DNA of 39,416 nt from Bdellovibrionales bacterium (GTDB taxonomy: Bacteria; Bdellovibrionota; Bdellovibrionia; Bdellovibrionales; UBA1609), in NCBI GenBank assembly GCA_023299885.1, contig JALZUS010000040.1, forward strand, positions 1 to 39,416, written 5' to 3'. Positions within the stretch are counted from its first letter, which is position 1. Every line of letters begins with the position of its first letter. Position numbers and translations under genes: made by a program. The notes below the pieces were generated by a model. The model had not been told where the DNA came from and did no database searches. It worked only from the letters and a program-made list of their open reading frames with translations. Shown piece after piece: positions 20,779-29,961 of this stretch.

Positions 20779-21989
20779 GCTTTGTAAGTTTTAAGGATGT
20801 AGAAGAGCTCCAGATTTATCGCAACGGTTTTAAAGCTGGAAGGTTATTGCGGACAGATAAAGGCTGTCAGTTTGTATATGATGAAAGCTTTTTGAAAGAG
20901 GCTTTTTACGATGGGCTCTCTTATCAGGTAAAAAAAAATGCAAAGCCTATTCATTATAAAGGAGATAATTTACCTCCTTTTTTTGCTGGGCTATTGCCAG
21001 AAGGCTTAAGGCTTAAGGCTGTCATTAATCAACTAAAAACATCTGAGGATGACTTGTTTAGTTTGTTGGCTGCGACAGGCGCGAGCTGTATTGGAGATGT
21101 TTATGTAGGCGACCAAGAGTTTAAAGAGTTGCCCATAGAGTTGCCACAGGTAAAAAATATTAATTTTTATGATCAGTTTCAAAAAAGTATCAATCAGGAT
21201 TTAAAATTAAAAAGAGAAGATACCTTTTCGGGAGTGCAAGAAAAAATATCGGCATCTATGATTAGTTTCCCATTGAGGGCAGCTAAAAAAGGTAAGTCTT
21301 ATATATTAAAATTAAACCCAAAAGATAAGCCTAATTTAGTTAAAAACGAACACCTCACTCTTCGGTTAGCAAAAAAATGCGGAATTGAAGTGAATAATAC
21401 CCAGCTAGTTTATGATAAAAATAATAATGCTGGCTTGCTTGTAGAGCGCTTTGATCGAATAGCGGTAGAGGGCCATAAGAGTCCTTTAATGGTGCACCAG
21501 GAGGATGCTTGTCAGTTTCTTGATATGTACCCGGCTAATAAATACAGATTAAAGCTGAGTGATATTTGTGGTGGGGTGGAAAGGTTTGCGTCGGCTCCAA
21601 TAATTGAAATACAAAAATTAATCCTGCAGTACCTGTATTCTTATTTGGTAGGCAACGGAGATATGCATGCTAAAAATATTAGCTTACAAACTCACTTTGA
21701 AACGGGACAGGTACGACTAACGCCAGCCTACGACCTTATTTGCACCTATATATATAAGGATCGAAAAATGGCACTAAAAATGAATGCCTTTGATGACAAT
21801 ATAAAGAAAAAAACAGTCATTAATTTTGCAAGACGATTTAACATCTCAGAAAAGGCGATGGAAGCTTCCTTAAAAAAATTAGTTATGTCTTTTCAAAAAA
21901 ATAAAAATATTTTACTGGAAGCTTTTAGTGAGAGAGAAGGCGAGTTGTATTTAAAGATGACTAAAAAAAGAATTGCTGATTTGTCTTAA
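20775..21989 (+). CDS. hipA: HipA-type serine/threonine kinase toxin
   Basis: 404 residues. The N-terminal subdomain 1 has LPPFFAGLLPEGLRLKA (66-82). The kinase part follows: the Gly-rich FSGVQEKIS (151-159), the ATP-site region SYILKLNPKD, VERFDR (223-228), the catalytic loop GNGDMHAKN (293-301, Asp296) and PAYDL (317-321, Asp320) for metal binding. All key residues are present. E. coli HipA phosphorylates glutamyl-tRNA synthetase and causes growth arrest; HipB blocks it. The gene overlaps hipB, and its stop overlaps the helicase on the other strand by four bases. Intact and probably functional; the target here is not known. Confidence 0.94.
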   Translation: MSFVSFKDVEELQIYRNGFKAGRLLRTDKGCQFVYDESFLKEAFYDGLSYQVKKNAKPIHYKGDNLPPFFAGLLPEGLRLKAVINQLKTSEDDLFSLLAATGASCIGDVYVGDQEFKELPIELPQVKNINFYDQFQKSINQDLKLKREDTFSGVQEKISASMISFPLRAAKKGKSYILKLNPKDKPNLVKNEHLTLRLAKKCGIEVNNTQLVYDKNNNAGLLVERFDRIAVEGHKSPLMVHQEDACQFLDMYPANKYRLKLSDICGGVERFASAPIIEIQKLILQYLYSYLVGNGDMHAKNISLQTHFETGQVRLTPAYDLICTYIYKDRKMALKMNAFDDNIKKKTVINFARRFNISEKAMEASLKKLVMSFQKNKNILLEAFSEREGELYLKMTKKRIADLS

Positions 21990-23290
21990 GCTTTCTTTGG
22001 CGGGTGCTTTTTAGAGCGACTGCCTGGTTTAGCATTTCTGCGGCCACTGCCACCGCGGCTATTGCCCCCGCGACCTCCACCGCCACCACGCCGGCCTCTG
22101 CGTTGACCTTCAATCTTAGCTTTCATCTTGCTGGCCTTAATAGGGATAGCGTTCATAGCCTCTTCACAGTGGCAAGGTTGGTCTGTGATGACATCAATCT
22201 TTTGCTTAGTAGTCTTTTCAATATTTACTAAATATGATTTTTCTTCGGCTGTTACCATTGAGATAGCTTCACCCTTTGCGCCAGCGCGGGCGGTACGGCC
22301 AATCCTGTGTACATAGCTTTCTGCCATATTTGGTAACTGAAAGTTAATAACATGAGTGATGCCGTCAATATCTATCCCACGTGAGGCAATGTCAGTAGCT
22401 ACAAGTACTTTTACTTTGCCACTGGCAAACTCTTGGATAGCTCTTTGCCTAGCTCCTTGGCTTTTATTGCCATGAATAGCTGCTGCATTAATATCGTTTT
22501 TCATTAGTTTTTCAGTTACTTTGTTTGCGACATGTTTCATTTCAACAAAAACTAAAGTTTTTCCGCTACATCTATTTTTTATTAAATGAAGTAGTAACTT
22601 TAATTTATCAGACTTTTTTGTGTACATAGCCGTCTGGTTAATGCGCTCTACTGTTGTGGCTTGTGGTGTGACCTCTACTTTTTTAGGGTTCACTAAAATA
22701 CTTTGTGCTAACTTTTGAATAGTGGGCGGCATTGTTGCCGAAAAAAACAGGTTATGTTTTTGTTTTGGTAAAAGCGGCAATACTTTTTTAATGTCGCGTA
22801 AAAAACCCATGTCTAGCATGCGGTCAGCTTCATCAAGCACAAAGGCTTCTGCTTTGTCTAGGCGTAAATGTTTTTGCCCAATAAGGTCTAAGAGACGACC
22901 AGGTGTTGCTACCAGTACATCCACTCCTTTTTGTAGGGCTCGTACTTGCTTGCCTTGGCCAACGCCACCAAAAATAACAGCATAGTTTTGATTGAGCCCT
23001 TTGCCGTATTTCTCTAGGTTTTCATGTATTTGGATAGCAAGCTCTCGTGTAGGTGTAAGTATTAAGGCGCGTGGGCATTTAGAAATACGCTTATTGCGGC
23101 TGTTATAAAGAGAGTTTAAAAGAGGTAAACAAAAGGCAGCCGTTTTTCCTGTACCAGTTTGTGCAATACCTAGTAAATCATGGCCCTCAATAATGAGAGG
23201 AATGGCTTGCTCTTGAATAGGTGTTGGGTTTTTGTAAGTGATATTTTGCAGTATGGGCTTTGCTAGCTTTAGGTCTTTAAATTCAATCAT
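21986..23290 (-). CDS. DEAD-box RNA helicase, RhlE-like
   Basis: 434 residues with a Q motif (PTPIQEQAI), Walker A AQTGTGKT (43-50), PTRELA, TPGR, DEAD (153-156), SAT (184-186), VATDIASRGIDIDG and HRIGRTARAG. All helicase motifs are present. The tail (about 393-434) is basic and glycine-rich (GRRGGGGGRGGNSRGG), typical of RhlE-type proteins that act on ribosome assembly and mRNA decay. No strong SD precedes ATG 23290. The gene is convergent with hipA, and a second DEAD-box gene lies 1 kb away, so they may be old paralogs. Confidence 0.95.
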   Translation of the reverse strand: MIEFKDLKLAKPILQNITYKNPTPIQEQAIPLIIEGHDLLGIAQTGTGKTAAFCLPLLNSLYNSRNKRISKCPRALILTPTRELAIQIHENLEKYGKGLNQNYAVIFGGVGQGKQVRALQKGVDVLVATPGRLLDLIGQKHLRLDKAEAFVLDEADRMLDMGFLRDIKKVLPLLPKQKHNLFFSATMPPTIQKLAQSILVNPKKVEVTPQATTVERINQTAMYTKKSDKLKLLLHLIKNRCSGKTLVFVEMKHVANKVTEKLMKNDINAAAIHGNKSQGARQRAIQEFASGKVKVLVATDIASRGIDIDGITHVINFQLPNMAESYVHRIGRTARAGAKGEAISMVTAEEKSYLVNIEKTTKQKIDVITDQPCHCEEAMNAIPIKASKMKAKIEGQRRGRRGGGGGRGGNSRGGSGRRNAKPGSRSKKHPPKKA

Positions 23291-23370
23291 GACTATAGGT
23301 ACCTTAAGTAGGCCATAGAGTCTAAGTGTATGCTTTTATAGTTACTTTCTTAGAAGACTTTACAAAGGGC

Positions 23371-24111
23371 TTATAATTCTAGTTTTTTGATAATTTTTTT
23401 ACACTGGCTATTAGTGAGCTGATAGTTTTTTGTATCTTTAAGGTCGCTACTATTCATAAGGTTTGGCTCTTTTGTATGTACATGGCCTGAAACACCCAAG
23501 ACATGCACTAGTTCATGCGCTATTACAGAGTAGCTTGGCAAGGCATTTGGTGAATCCTTGTAGCTTTGAAAATCATCGGTAATCCATAGGGTGTCTTTGA
23601 GGTTAGATACATTTTGATTAATGCGGGCCATTCTTTCTATGAAGTCTTCGGTAAAAGCTTTAGCTGTGCTTAATTGCCTGCGCTCATTAAGTAAGAAAAA
23701 AGTAGGGTAATAAAATTGCTGATTTTTATGAAAAAGCTGAGTTTCAACAACAGGTGTTTTAGTAGACCTGCTTTTTAAAATTGAATTAAAGCCATTATTA
23801 GTTTTGATAATAACTTTGAGGTAGCCTTTTAGGTGTAGGCCGCAAAGGCTTAATGACTTTTTAAGCCTTTCAATATGAGAGTCAATGTTAGCTTTATTAT
23901 CCCATAAAGAGTCTTTTTCTGTAGTTAAGGTAATATAAATACCCTTTTTTTCTCTTGCGCTTTCAAGCTCTTTGAATTCAGAAGCTTGTATTTCCCAGTA
24001 CTTGCTTTGGCTTAGTTTAATGACTTCTTTTTGTATGTCATTGGCGTTCATAGCCTGCAAAGGTTTTGAAAGTAGCACTAAAAGGCAGAGTAAGATTTTT
24101 TGTATAGGCAT
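23371..24111 (-). CDS. Exported metalloprotease-like protein
   Basis: 246 residues. The signal peptide is residues 1-20 (MPIQKILLCLLVLLSKPLQA). SYSVIAHELVHVLGVSGHVH holds HExxHxxG with a third His at 210: H199, E200, H203, then His one residue later than the metzincin rule (HExxHxxGxxH). NLMNSSDLKD (Met219) looks like the Met-turn, and LTNSQCKKI closes the chain. Family-typical action would be zinc-dependent cleavage of proteins in the periplasm or outside. The gene sits alone between two helicases on opposite strands. Confidence 0.75.
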   Translation of the reverse strand: MPIQKILLCLLVLLSKPLQAMNANDIQKEVIKLSQSKYWEIQASEFKELESAREKKGIYITLTTEKDSLWDNKANIDSHIERLKKSLSLCGLHLKGYLKVIIKTNNGFNSILKSRSTKTPVVETQLFHKNQQFYYPTFFLLNERRQLSTAKAFTEDFIERMARINQNVSNLKDTLWITDDFQSYKDSPNALPSYSVIAHELVHVLGVSGHVHTKEPNLMNSSDLKDTKNYQLTNSQCKKIIKKLEL

Positions 24112-24269
24112 GCTTCTATTTTAAGAAGTTATAAAAAAAATACATTACTAGCCTTATGGCAGCTGGCTTGTGTGCGAGCTCAGTCTAATAGCTTTACGAA
24201 AGCCTTAGTACTTTAGTTTTATTTATAGACCTTAAAGACAAGTGCAGTAATTTTAGCTATACCCCTCTT

Positions 24270-25565
24270 ATGAAGTTTGAAAAATTTGATATATCTGATG
24301 AGATTAAAAAAAACTTAGCTAATATGGGTTTTGTTAATACAACAGATATACAGTTTAAAAGTATATATCCTATTTTAGAGGGCGAAGATGTTTTAGCTGT
24401 AGCTCAAACAGGCACAGGTAAAACAGCTGCTTTTGCTATCCCTATTATTGATAGAATTCATAAACAGAAAACAACTAAAAGTAGCCGGTGGATACATACA
24501 TTGGTACTTGTACCAACGCGTGAGCTAGCCCAACAAATTGGTAAGGTTTTTGCGAGTATTTCAAAAAATACTCGGGCTAGTAGCTATGCTGTTTACGGTG
24601 GGATTGATCAAAACCCTCAAATAAGGCAACTGGTGGGCGGGGTTGATGTTTTAATTGCAACGCCAGGGCGAATGTTTGATTTAATTTCTCAAGGTTTTAT
24701 TAATATTAATAAAGTGCAGGTATTGGTTTTAGATGAAGCCGACCATATGCTGGATTTAGGTTTTATTGAAGATATTGAAGCTATAAAAAGAAAGTTAACT
24801 CGCTACCATCAAACTTTATTTTTTTCGGCAACAATAAACCCTAAAATTAAAAAGCTTGCGTATAAGCAAATTAGGTCCAGCGCTATGAGGATACAGCTTT
24901 CTCCTGAAAATTTAGTTTCAAGAAATGTTAGCCATAGCTTAGTTAGAGTAGATATGGATAATAAACGCCATCTCTTAGTTAACTTTATTTCTGAAGATAA
25001 AAGTGTTGAGGCTGTGGCCACGGAACTAGAAGCTGAGCTTTCTGGAGAAGAGGTGAAAAGCGATGAAGCGCCTAAAAAAGTATTAATCTTTGTGCGTACA
25101 AAAGTAAGGGCAGGTAGAGTTCTGGCTCACCTTTCTAAAAATTCAATAAAAGCTGTTAGTCTTCATGGTGGCCTCGAGCAAAATCAAAGAGAAAAAAATT
25201 TAGATTTATTTAGAAAGTCAGAAGTATCTGTTCTGATAGCTACAGATGTCAGTGCAAGGGGTATAGATTTGCCTGGTATTACCCATGTTATTAACTATGA
25301 CTTGCCTGATGTTGCTGAAAACTATGTCCATAGGGTAGGGCGAACGGGGCGTGGCTTTGCAAAAGGTGATGCTATTAGCTTTTGTGCTCCAGAGGAATAT
25401 GAAAAACTTTATGATATAGAAGACTTTATCGGTACAGAAATAAAAGAAACAAAAATAGATAAGCTTTTACATAAAGAGGCTCTTAAACCTGGCGATATCG
25501 ACAGGCTTGAGATTGCAGAAATGTTAGAGTTTGAAGAAAGTTTATTTAGCAAAAAGAAAAAGTAA
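24270..25565 (+). CDS. DEAD-box RNA helicase
   Basis: 431 residues with AQTGTGKT (45-52), PTRELAQQI, TPGRMFDL, DEAD (155-158), SATINP, LHGGLEQNQRE, ATDVSARGIDLPG and HRVGRTGRG. The C-terminus lacks the Gly-rich tail of the neighbour and ends in a Lys run. A charged insert (about residues 248-268) lies between the two RecA domains. There is no SD upstream of ATG 24270, so the start or the translation mode is uncertain. It probably unwinds structured RNA during ribosome assembly or turnover. Its stop lies two bases from the convergent secreted gene. Confidence 0.94.
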   Translation: MKFEKFDISDEIKKNLANMGFVNTTDIQFKSIYPILEGEDVLAVAQTGTGKTAAFAIPIIDRIHKQKTTKSSRWIHTLVLVPTRELAQQIGKVFASISKNTRASSYAVYGGIDQNPQIRQLVGGVDVLIATPGRMFDLISQGFININKVQVLVLDEADHMLDLGFIEDIEAIKRKLTRYHQTLFFSATINPKIKKLAYKQIRSSAMRIQLSPENLVSRNVSHSLVRVDMDNKRHLLVNFISEDKSVEAVATELEAELSGEEVKSDEAPKKVLIFVRTKVRAGRVLAHLSKNSIKAVSLHGGLEQNQREKNLDLFRKSEVSVLIATDVSARGIDLPGITHVINYDLPDVAENYVHRVGRTGRGFAKGDAISFCAPEEYEKLYDIEDFIGTEIKETKIDKLLHKEALKPGDIDRLEIAEMLEFEESLFSKKKK

Positions 25566-25567
25566 AC

Positions 25568-26122
25568 TTACTTAATTTTTTGGTAGTAACAAGTTTTTTT
25601 AGAATCGTTATCTTTTTGTGAATATGTAATTTTAATAGCTGAGATGTTGTCTAAAGCTTCAACTTTAATTTTCCTCTCATTTATTTTGTCATGACTTAAA
25701 AGGCCGCATCTAGAAACATTAAATTTTTTAATTTTAACTTCTTTATTCTTAATGCTGTAAGAAGCTCTGTTGACAGTTCTAGAGAGGCCTAAATTAGGAC
25801 ATGCATTATCATCTTTAAAGCCTGCATTGGCGTACACAATTGATCTTCTTATATAGGCTCTGTCGGTGGCTCTGGCTTTTTCCAATTCTGAATCAAAAGA
25901 CTTATACATCATTATGTCGACACGAGTCCCTTCGTAGGCATCAAAAAAACTAATTTCTGAATCAATATGCTTAACACAGCTAGTGTCTGATATGGCCTCG
26001 GCAGAGTTCAGTAAGCTAAAGTTACCTGCAAACATGTGCTTATCTTCTTGAAGGTCACTAAGGCCAGCAAAAGCAAATTGCGATAAAGTAAGAGTTAAAA
26101 GTATAGTATTAATAAGTTTCAT
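25568..26122 (-). CDS. Exported protein of unknown function
   Basis: 184 residues from ATG 26122, chosen because GGAGA lies five bases upstream and it begins a signal peptide (MKLINTILLTLTLSQFAFAG). The mature part is polar, with several cysteines (TSCVKHI, NACPNLG, RCGLLSH, KTCYYQK). The C-terminal half is basic and strand-like. No family recognised. It follows the 508-residue gene on the same strand after 44 bp, so the two probably form an operon. Confidence 0.75.
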   Translation of the reverse strand: MKLINTILLTLTLSQFAFAGLSDLQEDKHMFAGNFSLLNSAEAISDTSCVKHIDSEISFFDAYEGTRVDIMMYKSFDSELEKARATDRAYIRRSIVYANAGFKDDNACPNLGLSRTVNRASYSIKNKEVKIKKFNVSRCGLLSHDKINERKIKVEALDNISAIKITYSQKDNDSKKTCYYQKIK

Positions 26123-26166
26123 AAGTATCTCCATTTAAAAGTTCATCAATTTATTATTATTATTAG

Positions 26167-27693
26167 TTAGTCTGTAGACTCCAAATCACTAAGAGATGAG
26201 CCTAAAGACTTTAGTAAGTTATTAAGTAAACCAGAGCTTTTGATAAAGGCTCTCATTGTGTCATTAATATAATTTTTTTGCGTTTGAGAGTCTTTGTCGT
26301 AAACGACACCTTGGTAGTATTTAATGAGTGTATCAATGGCTACGATTTGTGCTGCTTCAATTTTTTTAATTTTACTTTTAGAGTTAAAAAACAAAGGATG
26401 CGTTGCCCAATTAAAGAAGAGCATGCGAAGTTCGATATGCTGATTTGAGCCACTATTATGAAAGCTTGTATAGAGTAAATCAAAAAGTTGTATTCTTTTT
26501 TTACGATTTATATTCTCTAAGTTATAGTTATAAACAAAGCTATTGGATAATGCTCTAGAAATTTTCTCATTTTTTCTTAGGTAATTTTCTTTATTTGCTT
26601 TTACCTGCGGCTTAATAATGGTGTTAATATAGTTTTTACCGAGGTAGGTTTCCGGCAAATAGCTTTGCGTAAGCATAGAAGTTTGAATGATATCTAAGAC
26701 ATTATTGTTTACTTTTTGGTTATTTAAATCGGTAAGTAGCCTGTGTTCTAGCCCCCAAACCTTTTTTTGGTCATAAAAGCTTTCGCCATTCTTTCCAATA
26801 TAGCCTTTTTTTAATGAGTCTATATGTCCTGTTTTAAGAGTGTTATTTATTTCATGATATAATCGACCGGCCCCTAGATAATTAATCTCTTTATAAGAGG
26901 CTGTATGGCCGTAATTAAAGTAAATATTAACAAGCTCAACTAGTAAGTTAACCGCGCTATAATAGTAGGTCAGTGAGTATATATTTTGGACAGTCATTTT
27001 TGGTTTAGGTCCAACAATATGTACATGTTGATAGGGGAGTACTATCCCCAATAAATTCATCAACTTCCAAGTATCAGCAGAATTGGTAGAGGCTTTTTTC
27101 CCGGTTCTTATATGGAGCTCTAATAGAATCCTGTGGTTTCTAAGCTTGCCAATGGTTCTTTCAATTTCTACTTGGGGCTGAAGCATATCAAGGTCTAATT
27201 TTTGTAGGCCCGGTTTTAGCTTCTTTCCAAATAGGGTTATGGGTTTTTCAATATTAACTTCAATATTTTTCTTAACCTTTAGATTTACAACTGTTTTTCT
27301 GTTAAAAATACTTAATTGCTTATCACTATTTAGTTTAAAGAGGAGTTTAGACTTTACAGTGAAATCAATATCATCCCATAAAATTTTGCGTAGCTTTTGT
27401 ATCGGGTGATTTATGAGCGCATAGGTCTTAAACCATAATGGTATAGGTATTTCAAAGCCATATTCATCAATAAATAGGGCTCCAACTGTGCCATCAGATG
27501 TTGTTAGGATATTGGCGACAACAGGAGTAAAAGTTACTTCAGCCTCAACAGAAGAGTCATGCGTGGGGTCTGTAAGTGGATTGTTAGCATTATTGAGCAC
27601 AGTACCACACTGAGACGCGTAAATTGTTACACAACTGAAAAATACATATGCAAATAAGAGGGCTACAATGGCCCTGAGCTTAAAAGTTTTCAC
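26167..27693 (-). CDS. Exported protein of unknown function, 508 residues
   Basis: The start is GTG 27693 without a clear SD; a palindrome (AAGTATACTT) lies just upstream. The N-terminus is a signal peptide (KLRAIVALLFAYVFFSCV, then TIYAS). The mature protein is helical and basic after a strand-rich first 180 residues (EVTFTPVVANILTTSDGTVG, NLKVKKNIEVNIEKPITLF). The motif HILLELHIRTGKKAS and many tyrosines are seen; no catalytic motif is obvious. Probably periplasmic. It is followed by 25568-26122 on the same strand. Confidence 0.7.
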   Translation of the reverse strand: MKTFKLRAIVALLFAYVFFSCVTIYASQCGTVLNNANNPLTDPTHDSSVEAEVTFTPVVANILTTSDGTVGALFIDEYGFEIPIPLWFKTYALINHPIQKLRKILWDDIDFTVKSKLLFKLNSDKQLSIFNRKTVVNLKVKKNIEVNIEKPITLFGKKLKPGLQKLDLDMLQPQVEIERTIGKLRNHRILLELHIRTGKKASTNSADTWKLMNLLGIVLPYQHVHIVGPKPKMTVQNIYSLTYYYSAVNLLVELVNIYFNYGHTASYKEINYLGAGRLYHEINNTLKTGHIDSLKKGYIGKNGESFYDQKKVWGLEHRLLTDLNNQKVNNNVLDIIQTSMLTQSYLPETYLGKNYINTIIKPQVKANKENYLRKNEKISRALSNSFVYNYNLENINRKKRIQLFDLLYTSFHNSGSNQHIELRMLFFNWATHPLFFNSKSKIKKIEAAQIVAIDTLIKYYQGVVYDKDSQTQKNYINDTMRAFIKSSGLLNNLLKSLGSSLSDLESTD

Positions 27694-27731
27694 TAAGTAT
27701 ACTTAAGAGCAATATAGGGGCCACAAATCAT

Positions 27732-27766
27732 AAAAAAAAAGGATGCGCTAGGCATCCCTTTTTTTA
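27732..27766 (-). terminator. Terminator of the OmpA-like gene
   Basis: GGATGC (27741-27746) and GCATCC (27752-27757) pair around GCTAG, flanked by A- and T-runs on both sides. The T-run on the minus strand fits the OmpA-like gene, whose stop is 21 nt upstream. Confidence 0.85.
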
Positions 27767-27786
27767 TTTATAGTTTTTGTTTAAAA

Positions 27787-28563
27787 CTACTTAGCAGTTA
27801 CTCTTAAAGAAATTCTTCTGTTTTGAGCGCGGCCTTCAGGTGTATCGTTTGTAGCGATTGGGTTTTGAATCCCGTAACCTTCAGCATCTAAGCGTGAAGC
27901 ATCTACGCCTAAAGCAACTAAAGATGATTTTACAGAGTCAGCACGCTTTTGAGATAAAGCCATGTTTCCTTCTGCTGAACCAGTGTTGTCAGTGTATCCA
28001 CCAACTTTTAGTGTAACATTTGGGTAAGCTGTTAAGATTGAGCCAATGTTTGCAATTTGCTCTTGAGACTCAGCAGATAAAGCAGAGCTTCCTGTGTTGA
28101 AGTTGATTCTATCAAAATCAAACCATGTAGCATTATCAATAGCAGCATCACCTTTAATGAAGCTAATAAGCTTATTTTCAACACCAAACTTAGGGATGTT
28201 TAAGCTTAAACCACCAGGTAATTCAACTTTAAAAAAGTCACCTAATTTAGCTAAAGCTCCACCAACAGCACCGGCAGCACCAGCAGCTACGCCTGCAGTA
28301 TCCATAGCTTTGTCAGCCATTCCAGTTGCAGTGTCCATAGCTTTGTCAGCCATTCCAGTTGCAGTGTCCATAGCTTTGTCAGCCATTCCAGTTGCAGCGC
28401 CGGCAGCAGTATCCATAGCTTTATCGGCCATGCCTTTAGTAGCATCTAAAGCTGCTTGGCCAGGGTTTTCAATAGCACTTGTGATTTGATCTCTATCGCA
28501 AGACTTGTAGCCAAAAAAAGCTAGTACAGCGATGATAACAGTAACAATAATTCCTTTACTCAT
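27787..28563 (-). CDS. OmpA-family peptidoglycan-binding protein with 11-residue repeats
   Basis: 258 residues with SD AAGGAGAA. Residues 4-19 are a membrane segment or uncleaved signal. Residues 45-90 hold repeats of MADKAMDTATG (11 residues). Residues 148-258 are an OmpA C-terminal domain: INFNTGSSALS, GYTDNTGSAEGN (189-200), LSQKRADSVKSSL and RAQNRRISLRV. That domain binds diaminopimelate in peptidoglycan, so the protein probably ties the envelope to the wall, with the repeat as a stalk. The Cys at 22 is not in a lipobox. The repeat is also seen in the DNA (28298-28441). Confidence 0.9.
   Translation of the reverse strand: MSKGIIVTVIIAVLAFFGYKSCDRDQITSAIENPGQAALDATKGMADKAMDTAAGAATGMADKAMDTATGMADKAMDTATGMADKAMDTAGVAAGAAGAVGGALAKLGDFFKVELPGGLSLNIPKFGVENKLISFIKGDAAIDNATWFDFDRINFNTGSSALSAESQEQIANIGSILTAYPNVTLKVGGYTDNTGSAEGNMALSQKRADSVKSSLVALGVDASRLDAEGYGIQNPIATNDTPEGRAQNRRISLRVTAK
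28298..28441 (-). repeat. 33-bp tandem repeats inside the OmpA-like gene
   Basis: Three consecutive 33-bp units (28298-28330, 28331-28363, 28364-28396) differ at only one or two bases. A fourth, more diverged unit (28409-28441) follows after 12 bases. The period is 11 codons, so copy number can vary without frameshift. Confidence 0.9.
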
Positions 28564-28651
28564 ATTCTATTCTCCTTGTTGTAGAAAGTGAAATGTACTC
28601 CTTAGGCTGTTAGCCTTCAAGGGAGCGGGCTGTAAAGCTTTTACAATATGG

Positions 28652-29071
28652 TTATTTATACACTTTTATGCCATTTTCAGTGCATACAACTATAGCATTG
28701 TGTCTTTCTTCAACAGGTACAAGTATATGAAACTGGGAAATATACTCGGCAGTATCAAAGCTCTTGTACGTGGCTTTAATCCCTCTGCTTGCTAGAATTC
28801 CTATTATTTTATTGGCCCAGTTAAAATCATGACCCTCAAGAGTGCTTCCTCTAACTATTATACAGTAATCAGAGTTTTTAGTCTCTTCAAGATTATCATT
28901 AAGTGCTTTTTCTGCGGCCTCAAGCTTTTCAGTATCAATGGTGTCATGGATATAAGGCTTATTTTTTTTAAAGTAACGTTTTTTTATGATTATAAGACTG
29001 CAAAAGCCTAAAAGGCATAAAAGCACAAAAGAAAATAAATCTACAGAAATGCTAAAAATGTTAATCGACAT
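28652..29071 (-). CDS. Single-pass membrane protein, unknown
   Basis: 139 residues. A hydrophobic segment (SISVDLFSFVLLCLLGFCSL, then III, about 7-29) is followed by KKRYFKKNK, so the C-terminal domain should be cytoplasmic. That domain has YCIIVRGSTLEGHDFNWANK and YISQFHILVPVEERHNAIVV, an alternating beta/alpha pattern of small regulatory domains. No family recognised. It follows the 290-residue gene on the same strand after 17 bp and may be cotranscribed with it. Confidence 0.7.
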   Translation of the reverse strand: MSINIFSISVDLFSFVLLCLLGFCSLIIIKKRYFKKNKPYIHDTIDTEKLEAAEKALNDNLEETKNSDYCIIVRGSTLEGHDFNWANKIIGILASRGIKATYKSFDTAEYISQFHILVPVEERHNAIVVCTENGIKVYK

Positions 29072-29088
29072 AATTTAGCTTAGCCTTG

Positions 29089-29961
29089 TTATTTAATTAT
29101 GTCGATAACCTTCTTCCAAAGGCTTTGTGGTGCTTTTATATTTCTTTGCTTTGGCAGATATCTTTGGAGCTGGCCTGGGTGTTGTCCTTTTTCAACCAGA
29201 CTAATTTGATCCTGAGGGTCAATAATAATTCCACCAAGGTCCTCGATCTGTTTAAGAATATTAGCTTCATCCATAAATAGCTCACCAGAGTGAGTCTTTA
29301 AAATATTAATAACTTCAATGTCGCCGTAGTCAGCAAGTAATAAAAGTGCATAATTATACTTGAGTCTGTTTATTTTAATATCAGCAAGCTTTTCAAAAAG
29401 CTGCTCATTGCGTAGTTCGGCTTCTTTAAGAGCTATTGGTGCATCAAACCTGTAGTCTAGATTGCTAAAAAAATCAGTGAGGCTGGCCGCTAGTCTTTGA
29501 GCTTTCTTTGCATGCTGGCTGTTGCCTGATTTTTGTATCAATAAAAGGGTTCCAGTAAGTTTAAAGAGCTCTTCTCGGTCGCTTCGCCCATCATAAAGCT
29601 TACTTCTCATATAATTTTTGTAAGCAATACTTTGTTGCCTGTGAAATCTTAAGAGTTCACTGCTTGTGGCTTTTTGGGAAAAATTTAAAAGCAGGTCTAT
29701 ATGTGGTTCTAGTTTATCGAGTAAGTTTTTCTCTTTACTTTTTGAAGTTGTAAAATCATAAGTGAGCATTTTGTTAGAATTGTAAAGTTCAGTAATTCTA
29801 TCTATAGCATCACTAGCATGATGTGCGCTTACCTTCGTCTTTCCTAGATAGTAGCCGCAGCCGGGCTCTGCAGAAAAAGCTGTTGATGCCACAAAAATTA
29901 AAACTACTGTTATAGGTAGTGTTCGTAAACTTTTTAAACAAAGAGAGACGTAATTTGTCAT
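29089..29961 (-). CDS. Exported protein with a possible short helical-repeat region
   Basis: 290 residues. The N-terminal hydrophobic segment (TLPITVVLIFVASTAFSA) looks like a signal peptide after a slightly long n-region. The middle is helical and Leu-rich. Residues about 195-255 (NYALLLLADYGDIEVINILK and DEANILKQIEDLGGIIIDPQ) recall the spacing of ankyrin-like repeats, but not well enough to call. The C-terminus is basic. No SD is obvious. Function unknown; it leads the pair with 28652-29071. Confidence 0.7.
   Translation of the reverse strand: MTNYVSLCLKSLRTLPITVVLIFVASTAFSAEPGCGYYLGKTKVSAHHASDAIDRITELYNSNKMLTYDFTTSKSKEKNLLDKLEPHIDLLLNFSQKATSSELLRFHRQQSIAYKNYMRSKLYDGRSDREELFKLTGTLLLIQKSGNSQHAKKAQRLAASLTDFFSNLDYRFDAPIALKEAELRNEQLFEKLADIKINRLKYNYALLLLADYGDIEVINILKTHSGELFMDEANILKQIEDLGGIIIDPQDQISLVEKGQHPGQLQRYLPKQRNIKAPQSLWKKVIDIIK

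Noticed and set aside
28298-28441. Regular 33-bp repeats resembling a CRISPR-like array
   Set aside because: Units are contiguous with no unique spacers and lie in frame inside the OmpA-like gene.
28094-28489. 131-codon plus-strand frame rich in Ala and Ser
   Set aside because: It is the complement of the repeat region of the OmpA-like gene.
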